A program made the position numbers and the translations under genes. The notes under the pieces were generated by a model. The model was not told where the DNA came from. It worked only from the letters and a program-made list of their open reading frames with translations, and did no database searches. Positions 1 to 6,404 of a stretch of DNA of 64,000 nucleotides are shown here, piece by piece. Source of the stretch: Senegalia massiliensis (GTDB lineage Bacteria; Bacillota; Clostridia; Tissierellales; SIT17); NCBI RefSeq assembly GCF_900626135.1, contig NZ_LR130786.1, forward strand, positions 124,001 to 188,000. Direction: 5' to 3'. Each line of letters starts with the position of its first letter. The first letter of the stretch is position 1.

Positions 1-204
1 AGAGCTAGAATTAACTGTTGTTCTACCTACTAATCCCCCATCTCCTAAACTTAATTTTTTTCCATCTTTTAGATAAGGCATAAGCATAAATATAGATAGA
101 ATAGCCCATAAAATAAATGTAAACTGTATATCATTCTTACCTATTATTATAAAGTATAATATTTCAGCAATGCCAAATATAATTACTCTTCTATATTTTT
201 TCAT
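1..204 (-). CDS. Small membrane protein, 3' end outside window
   Basis: An open frame of 68 codons starts at an ATG at 204 and runs off the left edge without a stop. A strong GGGGGG-type ribosome binding site sits 7 bases upstream. The translation begins MKKYRRVIIFGIAEIL and has two hydrophobic stretches (about residues 5-22 and 28-45) followed by a polar, glycine-containing segment, so it is probably a small membrane protein. The promoter at 280-308, inside an 84-bp repeat, points at this gene. I do not recognise a family and assign no function. Confidence 0.6.
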   Translation of the reverse strand, partial: MKKYRRVIIFGIAEILYFIIIGKNDIQFTFILWAILSIFMLMPYLKDGKKLSLGDGGLVGRTTVNSSS

Positions 205-248
205 AGTAATCCCCCCTTATAGTTTTAAACTCATATTATATAATAATA

Positions 249-332
249 GTTGAATATTTAGAATATTTTGTTGTGTTATATTATACCATATACTAGCAAA
301 TATAACTATAATAATATTAGATTATTACACTA
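249..332. repeat. 84-bp direct repeat, copy 1
   Basis: This block matches 2805-2888 at about 74 of 84 positions by eye, without gaps. Two sub-blocks are identical between the copies: 21 bases around the -10 box and 27 bases beyond the -35 box. Both copies are in the same orientation, and each lies upstream of a minus-strand gene for a membrane or exported protein. The second conserved block contains the inverted repeat TAATAAT-N5-ATTATTA (309-327), a possible regulator site. Confidence 0.75.
280..308 (-). promoter_or_regulatory. Promoter of the left-edge membrane protein gene
   Basis: On the minus strand an extended -10 (TGG then TATAAT, 280-285) follows a poor -35 TAGTTA (303-308) at 17-base spacing. 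It lies 75 bases before the ATG at 204. The same arrangement is conserved in repeat copy 2. Confidence 0.6.
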
Positions 333-413
333 CATTAACTCTTAAGTTTATCTTTTATTATAATCTTATCTAGTAACATATCTAGTAACACTTTTCTACT
401 TATCATTAACCTA

Positions 414-1397
414 TTATTCTCCTGAATCACAATACTTTATTTCCCCATATTCTCTCATGAAATTCAATTTAACTTCAATAAAATATATCAAGTCATTAAA
501 ATATTGATATAAAATAGCTCTATTTTCAAACTCTTTTCTCGTTCTAGGCAGTTGACTATTCTTATAATAATCCTTTAGTTTATCTGCTTGTTTTAAGAGA
601 TCCTCCCCTGTATTACATTCATCTAACTCTTTAGCTAGCCTTTCAGTAAAATCACTTAATGGTTTTGCCTTTTCAACAGTTATAAAATCTTCCTTAATAT
701 GGTTTTGCATATTTAACAGGATCTGATACTGTTGTCTTCTCATATTAAAGTATTTTATAAAATAACTATTATCTTTTAATATGAAGTCATTATTAAAATT
801 AATAGCATAATCCATACCTTCTGTTAAAGTTTCATCTAGACTTTCCAAACTATTCTCTTGTAATTCTATTGAACATTGATTTAATAATTCTAATTTCATA
901 TTATATAGTACAGTCCTTATTAGACTTTCTACTTCAAATTGTTTGTTTCTTATTTCCTTTTCCCTATTAGGCATATGAATGTTCATAGCCCATGCTACTA
1001 AAATTCCAATTAGTAATATTCCGATTTCATTGGTCATGATATCCCAACTCAATGTATTAATATCGTAAATATGGGTTACCAAAACTGTACTAACTGCCAT
1101 TCCCTCTGTACTTTTTAAAATAGTTAGTATAGGTATAAATATCATTAAAAACACACCTAACACAAACAGATTATGTCCACCTACTCTAAATAGAATAGTA
1201 GCTAAGACTATTGCTATTAATGATGTCATAAGTCTTTTAATCCCTACAATATAGGTCTGAGTTCTTGTATCCAAAATACTAAGCATACATATTACTCCTG
1301 CTGTTGCAGCATATTTTAAACCAATAATATTTGCTATAAAAATAGATAATATAACACCTATGGCTATCTTTGCTGCTTTATATAATAAGTTTTTCAT
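414..1397 (-). CDS. Aromatic acid exporter family (ArAE/FUSC-like) membrane protein
   Basis: This 327-residue protein has an N-terminal membrane domain (about residues 1-145, five or six hydrophobic segments) followed by a soluble, charged, probably helical C-terminal domain (about 150-327). The layout matches Gram-positive aromatic acid exporter family proteins (ArAE_1 N-terminal and C-terminal domains, formerly UPF0421). The members I know are mostly uncharacterised, so export of aromatic or other organic acids is only a family-level inference. An AAAGGATG ribosome binding site lies 7-8 bases before the ATG. The gene stands alone, with its own upstream region and no co-directional partner closer than about 320 bases. 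Confidence 0.75.
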   Translation of the reverse strand: MKNLLYKAAKIAIGVILSIFIANIIGLKYAATAGVICMLSILDTRTQTYIVGIKRLMTSLIAIVLATILFRVGGHNLFVLGVFLMIFIPILTILKSTEGMAVSTVLVTHIYDINTLSWDIMTNEIGILLIGILVAWAMNIHMPNREKEIRNKQFEVESLIRTVLYNMKLELLNQCSIELQENSLESLDETLTEGMDYAINFNNDFILKDNSYFIKYFNMRRQQYQILLNMQNHIKEDFITVEKAKPLSDFTERLAKELDECNTGEDLLKQADKLKDYYKNSQLPRTRKEFENRAILYQYFNDLIYFIEVKLNFMREYGEIKYCDSGE

Positions 1398-1476
1398 ATA
1401 TATTCATCCTTTCTTTAACGTATATATATTATCCATTTATTTTTATTTAAATCAAAAGTTTCAAATGTTTATAAAT

Positions 1477-1665
1477 TCATTCTGATACCATAATTCTATA
1501 CCAATTTCCCATAGCAATTTTAAATTTTTCTTGTTCTTTTGTATTAGTTTCTATATTAAACTTAGCTTTTGATTTCACTATCCTTAATATGTCTTCAGAT
1601 TTGGTATTTCTAGGAGCTATAACCATAATATTGTCTGGAGGCTCTATACCTATATTCTATTTCAA
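1477..1665 (-). pseudogene. Broken small ORF with stop at codon 3
   Basis: A good AAGGAGG site precedes a TTG start at 1665, but the third codon is TAG. Beyond that stop the frame stays open for 59 codons and reads like real protein, including PPDNIMVIAPRN and GNWYRIMVSE, before a TGA at 1477-1479. The intact ribosome binding site and protein-like composition suggest a small gene inactivated recently. I do not recognise the family. A missed alternative start could also explain it, although no ATG lies close to the ribosome binding site. Confidence 0.4.
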
Positions 1666-1719
1666 AGCCTTAACCTCCTTTTTACTCCTACTTATATTAT
1701 ACTTTATATTTATAATTAA

Positions 1720-1854
1720 TTAACCCTCTGCTTTTTGCAGAGGGCAATTTTTAGGCTCATCTTCTATAAGAGCATCTATAGTATCTTCATCCATAGCTTA
1801 ATTCTTGTATTCTTCTATTAATCTTTTTCTTTCTAAGTCAAATTAGTCTTTCAT
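1720..1854 (-). pseudogene. Broken small ORF with two in-frame TAA codons
   Basis: TTGGAGGA precedes an ATG at 1854. The frame then reads MKD, stop, FDLERKRLIEEYKN, stop, AMDEDTIDALIEDEPKNCPLQKAEG and a final TAA at 1720-1722. Apart from the two ochre codons (codons 4 and 19) this looks like a 44-residue acidic protein. Its last codons are formed by the hairpin at 1724-1744. It lies directly downstream of the lipoprotein gene. I infer a decayed small gene; the family is unknown. Confidence 0.4.
1724..1744. terminator. Hairpin downstream of lipoprotein gene
   Basis: CCCTCTGC and GCAGAGGG pair perfectly (8 bp) around a five-base loop. The minus-strand transcript continues into TTAATTAATT, a weak U tract, and the plus strand continues into CAATTTTTA. 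It probably ends the transcript of 1876-2646. Confidence 0.55.
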
Positions 1855-1875
1855 TCCTCCAATAAACTTGTATTA

Positions 1876-2646
1876 TTAAAAATCTCCTGTCCATATATTG
1901 CCATAATATTCTATGCTATAGTTTTTATTTACTATATCTATGTTTTCATCTTTTATTAAATGTTCAGTATAGTTCTCCCAACTAGTTATAGGATATATCA
2001 CTTTTTGTTCATTTGTAAGGTTTGAATTTGACCTTATTTCATTTATAAATTGTTTTTCCATTTTATTTATAGTAATTAGTTCTGATAATTTATCTAATCT
2101 GCTTTTTTCATATTCATCATAGGACTCATATCCATAATCCTTTACTACTTCATCTTCATAGGCTGAAAATTCCGGTATGAGTTTATCCTTATCTTCTCCT
2201 ATAAACTTTTCACTGGTTTCGTTTGCTTTTTTTATCATGTTTAATGCTTCTTCTTCTGAAGTTTTTTCATATCCCTTTGTAATTGCTGTCTTATATAATA
2301 TTTTATCTCTTAATACTATATTGAAAGCTTCATTTTTTGTAATATCATAGTCAAATTGTCTTTCATGATATCTAATGAATTGTTTCTGATATTCTGTTAA
2401 ATCTTTTTCTTCAACATTAAAAGAGTTTAAATAAAAGTCTCTAATATCTTTTTCTTGTATAGAATTCAAATCATTTAATTTTTTTCTCATCAAATCTGTT
2501 ATTTTTCTTGATATTATCTCTTCTTCAATATCTTTTTCTGTAATGGTGTATCCATCAAAAGTTGCTATTATGCCTTCTTGAGAGTTCTCTGTTGAACAGC
2601 CAGTTAATATTAAAACAATTATAGCTATTAATAAAATTTTTTTCAT
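1876..2646 (-). CDS. Lipoprotein, SurA/PrsA N-terminal-like
   Basis: The 256-residue product starts with a lipoprotein signal peptide: MKK, a hydrophobic run, then LTGC with the lipid-modified Cys at residue 17. The mature part is highly charged and helical. The segment around residues 30-60 (ATFDGYTITEKDIEEEI) resembles the start of SurA/PrsA-type chaperone domains. No parvulin (PpiC) domain follows, so this would be a chaperone-like or uncharacterised surface lipoprotein rather than a prolyl isomerase. An AAGGGAG ribosome binding site precedes the ATG. The promoter at 2836-2864, in repeat copy 2, points at it. Confidence 0.65.
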   Translation of the reverse strand: MKKILLIAIIVLILTGCSTENSQEGIIATFDGYTITEKDIEEEIISRKITDLMRKKLNDLNSIQEKDIRDFYLNSFNVEEKDLTEYQKQFIRYHERQFDYDITKNEAFNIVLRDKILYKTAITKGYEKTSEEEALNMIKKANETSEKFIGEDKDKLIPEFSAYEDEVVKDYGYESYDEYEKSRLDKLSELITINKMEKQFINEIRSNSNLTNEQKVIYPITSWENYTEHLIKDENIDIVNKNYSIEYYGNIWTGDF

Positions 2647-2804
2647 TCTTAAAACTCCCTTTTATATACTTCTTATTTTCTTAGAACTCTTACTTATAAT
2701 AGGGTTCCCAGTAACTAATACTAAAATCTACTGTTATTAAAACTAAAATAATGATATTAATAATAATTAAAATACTTTTTTAAAATTTATTAGCATAAAC
2801 ATTG

Positions 2805-2888
2805 GTTGAATATTCAGAATGCTTTACTGTGTTATATTATACCATATATTACCAAACATGTCTATAATAATATTAGATTATTACACTA
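2805..2888. repeat. 84-bp direct repeat, copy 2
   Basis: This is the second copy of the block at 249-332, in the same orientation, 2556 bases away. The conserved inverted repeat TAATAAT-N5-ATTATTA is at 2865-2883. Confidence 0.75.
2836..2864 (-). promoter_or_regulatory. Promoter of lipoprotein gene
   Basis: On the minus strand, -35 TAGACA (2859-2864), a 17-base spacer and an extended -10 TGG-TATAAT (2836-2841) form a good sigma-A promoter. It leaves a leader of roughly 180 bases before the ATG at 2646. Confidence 0.6.
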
Positions 2889-3121
2889 TGTGACTGAATA
2901 TTTGATCGAGGATCTTATAAAAAATTTATGGAATCTTCTATTATAACTATTTATATGTATTCCAGGAATTAGTAAAAAGAATAGTAGTTTATTCAATACA
3001 TTCATTAATTCAACCAGTTAATTTATTTTTAAATAATCTCTCCATACTTGCTAATTTAAAAATAATATAAGCATTTTCATCTTTAATTTCTGTTATTATA
3101 TTTTAATAATGTAAAACTTAT

Positions 3122-3150
3122 TTGACATATATCTATAATAATGTTAAGGT
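3122..3150 (+). promoter_or_regulatory. Promoter of the membrane protein/regulator pair
   Basis: TTGACA (3122-3127) is followed after 17 bases by TAAGGT (3145-3150), with TG at the extended -10 position. It lies about 50 bases before the ATG at 3203. The -35 box is perfect and the -10 is weak. Confidence 0.45.
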
Positions 3151-3202
3151 AAATATGTAAAAAACCTTTTACGTTTTAAAACTATTAAGGAGGTTTTCTT
3201 AT

Positions 3203-3418
3203 ATGAGAAAAATGGATGAAATGGAAATGCAGATTAGCTTAATATCTATAAAATGGGCGTGGTTCTATACAGTTATATTTTTATTTGTTTGGTCAATTGT
3301 TAACTTTATAAATACTAGGGAAACTAGTATTCCATTTATACTACTTATAAGCCAAAATCTTATTTTTTTAGGACTTCAAACTTATTTGAAATGGAAGCTT
3401 GGCAAAGATGAAGAATAA
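3203..3418 (+). CDS. Small two-span membrane protein paired with HTH regulator
   Basis: The product has 71 residues: a short acidic/methionine-rich N-terminus (MRKMDEMEMQ), two hydrophobic spans (about 15-35 and 42-60) and a lysine-rich end. AAGGAGG lies 9 bases before the ATG. Its 3' end overlaps the start of a Cro/C1-type regulator gene, an arrangement widespread in Bacillota. There the membrane protein is usually uncharacterised and may signal to, or be controlled by, the regulator. The function here is unknown; the pairing is the main clue. Confidence 0.7.
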   Translation: MRKMDEMEMQISLISIKWAWFYTVIFLFVWSIVNFINTRETSIPFILLISQNLIFLGLQTYLKWKLGKDEE

Positions 3419-3602
3419 TATAAAAAAACTAAGAAAAGAACTTAAATTTAGACAAGAAGATGTAGCAAAATCCGTAGGTGTAACAAGACAAACAATTAAT
3501 GCTATTGAAAATAATAAATATGACCCATCATTAGAATTAGCAATAAAACTTGCTAGATTGCTTAATACTACAGTAGAAGAATTATTTATATTTGAAAAAT
3601 AA
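3408..3602 (+). CDS. Cro/C1 (XRE) family transcriptional regulator
   Basis: This 64-residue protein is a single helix-turn-helix domain. RQEDVAKSVGVTRQTINAIE (about residues 16-35) contains the two helices and the TRQTI recognition segment, and YDPSLELAIKLARLL follows as usual for the small YvaO/PlcR-like class. I chose the ATG at 3408 because MKNNIKKLRKEL is the usual family start and GGAAG lies upstream. A TTG at 3399 would add three residues. It overlaps the end of the preceding membrane protein gene by 11 bases, so the two are translationally coupled. It probably regulates its own operon. Confidence 0.85.
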   Translation: MKNNIKKLRKELKFRQEDVAKSVGVTRQTINAIENNKYDPSLELAIKLARLLNTTVEELFIFEK

Positions 3603-3657
3603 TTCCAAATTATAAAACTCAATAAAATTCAACTAAATTTCAGAAAGGAGATTTCTT

Positions 3658-4066
3658 ATGACAGAAACTGAAAAAGCCTATATTGCAGGGATAATTGATG
3701 GAGAAGGAAGTATTATGCTTACAAGATTTCATAGTAACCAATACCATTCTCCTTGTGTATCTGTTGATTCTACAGATACAGAGTTGCTAGATTGGATAAA
3801 AACTGTAACTAAAATGGGAAAAATAATATCAAAGAAAAATTATAATAAAGAAAAACATAAAGATTCATTTACTTATAGAGTAATTTACAACGATGCTCTA
3901 GTTCTACTTAAAGAGATTGAACCTTATTTAGTTATAGATAGAAAAAAAATCCAGAGCAAAATTAATATTAGAAAAATACAAGAAGATTACTCCTAGAAAT
4001 GGAAAATACAATGATGAATTGAGAAAAAGAAAAGAACAATTTTATAAAGAATTCATGGCATTATAA
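3658..4066 (+). pseudogene. LAGLIDADG homing endonuclease, frameshifted
   Basis: The ATG at 3658 follows a strong AGAAAGGAG site. The first frame gives 112 residues with one LAGLIDADG motif near the N-terminus (YIAGIIDGEG, residues 8-17; catalytic acidic residue in the second half), then ends at 3994-3996. In the +1 frame, from a run of eight A (3942-3949), the sequence continues KKSRAKLILEKYKKI, TPRNGKYNDEL and RKRKEQFYKEF to a TAA at 4064-4066. That is the characteristic C-terminal end of small bacterial LAGLIDADG enzymes. Removing one A restores a protein of about 135 residues, expected to act as a homodimer. The gene converges on the intron-containing tmRNA gene, 37 bases from its 3' end. 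Sequencing error, a true pseudogene and slippage are all possible. Confidence 0.8.
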
Positions 4067-4097
4067 AAGCCTTGATTTCAATTGAAATCAAGGCTTT
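4066..4097. terminator. Perfect 32-bp palindrome between endonuclease gene and tmRNA
   Basis: The 16-base arms AAAGCCTTGATTTCAA and their complement meet at AATT without mismatch. The palindrome starts in the last base of the endonuclease stop codon and lies just beyond the tmRNA 3' end. It can act as a terminator for both converging transcripts. Confidence 0.8.
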
Positions 4098-4103
4098 ATG
4101 TTA

Positions 4104-4729
4104 TGGTGGAGGCGGTGGGACGTTTTATCCTATAGTTTCCTAAAGGCACTGACTATATCTTGAAGTTTAATTTTATAAACCTCTCTGGCGTATTATAGAA
4201 GCTATTATTTGATTGTTTCCAATCACTACTTCTATCCTAGTGCTACATATCTAATTGACTTAGTAGCCTATAAGTCGATACAGGGCTGTTAGATTTCTCT
4301 ACATACCCCTCGGTATTAGCTTAGATCGTCCTTAGCCTTCACCGATAAAGCCAGATTTTCACTGCTAAATCACTTTAGCAGGCGACTCTTTCTGAATCGA
4401 ACCCACGTCCGAAGGTACTTCATATGGAGTTTCTCCCGAAACAGTTGCTTCTTTAATTTCATCCATCAAATCGCCAAGCAACAGGCTAAATGATGAACTA
4501 TCTCTAATTATACTAACTTAAGGTCAGAGAATCCCTTAAGCAGGGCCCCGCTTATAATGACACTTAATCTCTAATAGGCGGGACTATTAGAGTAAGTGAG
4601 CTACCTTTATTAGGCAGCTAATGCGTAATTTTCGTCTGCGTTTAATTTAAGTTGCCACTTTTTAGGTTGTTTGGCGACAACCTCCGGCTACTCCATACTC
4701 CGTACCCCCGTCGAAGCCAGGTCGCCCCC
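4104..4729 (-). ncRNA. ssrA: tmRNA (transfer-messenger RNA), intron-interrupted
   Basis: tmRNA rescues stalled ribosomes and adds a degradation tag. The 5' end GGGGGCG (4729 downward) pairs with the 3' acceptor strand CGCCUCC before ACCA, giving a seven-pair acceptor stem with one G-U. The tag frame reads GCA GAC GAA AAT TAC GCA TTA GCT GCC then TAA TAA (4639-4610), that is ADENYALAA; one extra Asn is possible depending on the resume codon. The 3' tRNA-like part has the T-stem GTGGG and T-loop start TTCGAT at 4405-4396, but the rest of the T-arm (TCCCACC) reappears only at 4120. The 275 bases between form a group I intron. Mature length would be about 351 nt, normal for tmRNA. smpB lies only 5 bases upstream, so the RNA and its protein partner are probably co-transcribed. 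Confidence 0.93.
4121..4395 (-). other. Group I intron inserted in the tmRNA T-loop
   Basis: The insert splits the T-loop exactly: joining ...GGGTTCGAT (ends 4396) to TCCCACC (starts 4120) restores a canonical T-arm. The upstream exon ends in U and the insert ends in G, as in group I splicing. Exon CGAU can pair with the intron segment GUCG (in AGAGUCGCC), putting a U-G pair at the splice site as in P1. The core S element AAGATATAGTC lies near the 3' end (about 4162-4152), with a matching GACT-containing P7 strand near 4275. The stem CTGCTAAA/TTTAGCAG (P2-like) and a GAAA tetraloop hairpin GATTG-GAAA-CAATC are also visible. At about 275 nt it is compact and encodes no protein. I inferred the fold by eye; it was not computed. 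Confidence 0.85.
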
Positions 4730-4734
4730 ATATA

Positions 4735-5199
4735 TTAATAATTCTTTGGACTCATATATTTTTCCATTCTTCTCTTAGCATCTTTTTTAGCTATATCATG
4801 TCTTTTATCATATAACTTTTTACCTTTAGCTATTGCTATTTCAAGTTTCACTAAACCATTTTTAAAGTAAACACTTAAAGGTATAAGTGAATAGCCTTGT
4901 TGAGAAGTATATCCAATAAGTTTGCGAATTTCTCCTTTATGCAAAAGAAGTTTTCTTTTTCTTAATGGATCTTTATTATAAATATTTCCTTGTTCATATG
5001 GGCTTATATGCATACCGTTAATATAAGCTTCTCCATTATCAATAGAAGCATAGCTTTCTTTTATGTTTACTTTACCTTTACGTATTGATTTTACTTCTGT
5101 ACCAGATAAAGCAATACCTGCTTCATACACTTCTTCAATAAAATATTCATGTCTTGCTTTTCTATTTTTTGATACAATTTTAATGCTTTCTTTTGCCAT
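4735..5199 (-). CDS. smpB: SsrA-binding protein SmpB
   Basis: This 154-residue protein binds the tRNA-like domain of tmRNA and brings it to stalled ribosomes. Family hallmarks are visible: [20 protein letters not shown] near the N-terminus, [13 protein letters not shown], the ISPYEQGN segment, and the basic tail with [15 protein letters not shown] that enters the mRNA channel. I start at the ATG at 5199, because GTGGGTGATT, four codons upstream, is the ribosome binding site rather than a GTG start. The stop codon lies 5 bases before the tmRNA 5' end, so the two partners form one unit. Confidence 0.96.
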   Translation of the reverse strand: MAKESIKIVSKNRKARHEYFIEEVYEAGIALSGTEVKSIRKGKVNIKESYASIDNGEAYINGMHISPYEQGNIYNKDPLRKRKLLLHKGEIRKLIGYTSQQGYSLIPLSVYFKNGLVKLEIAIAKGKKLYDKRHDIAKKDAKRRMEKYMSPKNY

Positions 5200-5264
5200 A
5201 TAATCACCCACTGAACTTTATTGTCCATTTAATATAATACCATCAATACGCTATTTTGTCAAAT

Positions 5265-6332
5265 CTACACAACATTCTTATCTTTATCTAGAATGGAAAG
5301 TACAGTATAAATTTTATTTGTTAATGTATTTATATCCATACTTTCTTCAACATCTACATACTTTACATCATTATTATTTACCCAAGTTTCAATTATCTGT
5401 GCTTCATCTATTTGTTCTTGAAGTAATATTTCTTGATATGATTTTTGTTTATTGATTAAAGGATATAAAAACTCTCTTATATCTCCATACACATTTTCAT
5501 TTATACTTGATATGCTAAATGTATGGAGTATTCTTCCACCTCTTATAAAATATATTTTCTTATTAGTTTTTATATCTCTTTCTACTATAATTATTTCTCT
5601 TTGAGATAAAGCTTTTGAAATTATTTTTTGGTTGTATATTAAAGTTCTAAACTTAGATAATTTGTCTCTATAATTAGCTGCTTTCTCAAAATTTAGATTC
5701 TTAGAATAGTAGTTCATTTTTTCTTCTAAGTCTTTTAATAAATATTTTCCATCTCCATTTAAAATATTTATTATTTTATTTATCATATGTTCATACTCAA
5801 CTTTTATATCACTTTCTCTACTGTAAGGACATAGACATTTGCCCAAATGATAATATAGGCAAGGTTTCTTTTTTTTATTGTTTCCACATTTCCTAATAGG
5901 AAACAATTCATTTATATATTCTACTACTCCATATACTAAGTTTTTTCTATTATATGGTCCAAAATATAATGCATTATCATCTTTTATTTTATAGCATGTT
6001 TTAATAATTGGAAACTCTTCATTAGTTATTTTTATATAGGGATAAGATTTAAAATCTTTAAGTAAACTATTATATTTAGGCTTATGTTTTTTTATCATTT
6101 TACTTTCAAGTATCAATGCTTCAAGCTCTGTATCAGTTACAATATAATCTAAATCATATATATTGAATTTTAAATTCTCAATTTTCCTAGAATCATTTTT
6201 AGATTTATAAAAATACTGTTTTATTCTTTTTTTAAGACATTTTGATTTTCCTATATATATTATATTTTTATATTTATCTTTAAAAATATAAACCCCAGGT
6301 AGTTCTGGAAGCTTTTTTAAATTTATACTCAT
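5265..6332 (-). CDS. GIY-YIG nuclease, UvrC-like but lacking the C-terminal half
   Basis: This 355-residue protein matches the N-terminal part of excinuclease subunit UvrC. It has a GIY-YIG domain (GVYIFKDKYKNIIYIGKS, about residues 12-30, and conserved Glu in LILESKMIKKHKPKYN), the cysteine-rich region near residue 150 and a UVR helical hairpin (about 195-232). It ends where full UvrC (about 600 residues) would continue into the RNase H-like nuclease and helix-hairpin-helix domains. The cysteine cluster reads KCLCPYS where UvrC normally has xCxxPC, so the fourth Cys is displaced. It resembles Cho-type 3'-incision paralogs in build. I prefer the ATG at 6332 because AAAGGGTG is correctly spaced there. 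Its role in repair is inferred. Confidence 0.8.
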   Translation of the reverse strand: MSINLKKLPELPGVYIFKDKYKNIIYIGKSKCLKKRIKQYFYKSKNDSRKIENLKFNIYDLDYIVTDTELEALILESKMIKKHKPKYNSLLKDFKSYPYIKITNEEFPIIKTCYKIKDDNALYFGPYNRKNLVYGVVEYINELFPIRKCGNNKKKKPCLYYHLGKCLCPYSRESDIKVEYEHMINKIINILNGDGKYLLKDLEEKMNYYSKNLNFEKAANYRDKLSKFRTLIYNQKIISKALSQREIIIVERDIKTNKKIYFIRGGRILHTFSISSINENVYGDIREFLYPLINKQKSYQEILLQEQIDEAQIIETWVNNNDVKYVDVEESMDINTLTNKIYTVLSILDKDKNVV

Positions 6333-6404
6333 ACCATACACCCTTTAAAATTTATAATACTATTATATCAGATACATGATATATTTCCCCCTTTATTTGT
6401 ATGT

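Larger units (their letters stand above)
2647..3202. other. 556-bp intergenic region between divergent genes
   Basis: This AT-rich region separates the minus-strand lipoprotein gene from the plus-strand genes at 3203. It holds repeat copy 2 (2805-2888) with a minus-strand promoter and a plus-strand promoter near 3122-3150. A 39-codon open frame at 2886-3005 and a start-less hydrophobic frame near 2700-2780 both lack start signals. I see no other gene. Confidence 0.6.

Noticed and set aside
2700-2780. Hydrophobic open frame ending ISYWEPYYK on the minus strand
   Set aside because: It looks like the end of a small membrane protein but has no start codon after the preceding stop. Possibly a remnant; too short to call.
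2886-3005. 39-codon minus-strand ORF in the intergenic region
   Set aside because: No ribosome binding site, and it overlaps repeat copy 2; composition is not protein-like enough to support it.
205-3200. CRISPR array or insertion sequence in the repeat-containing left end
   Set aside because: Only two repeat copies 2.5 kb apart, containing promoters; no spacers, no terminal inverted repeats and no transposase frame.
3368-3622. Minus-strand ORF across the HTH gene
   Set aside because: Antisense shadow of the regulator gene, without start signals.
4104-4396. Circularly permuted (two-piece) tmRNA
   Set aside because: The order 5' acceptor strand, tag, T-arm start is that of a one-piece tmRNA; the only break is inside the T-loop and shows group I intron signals.
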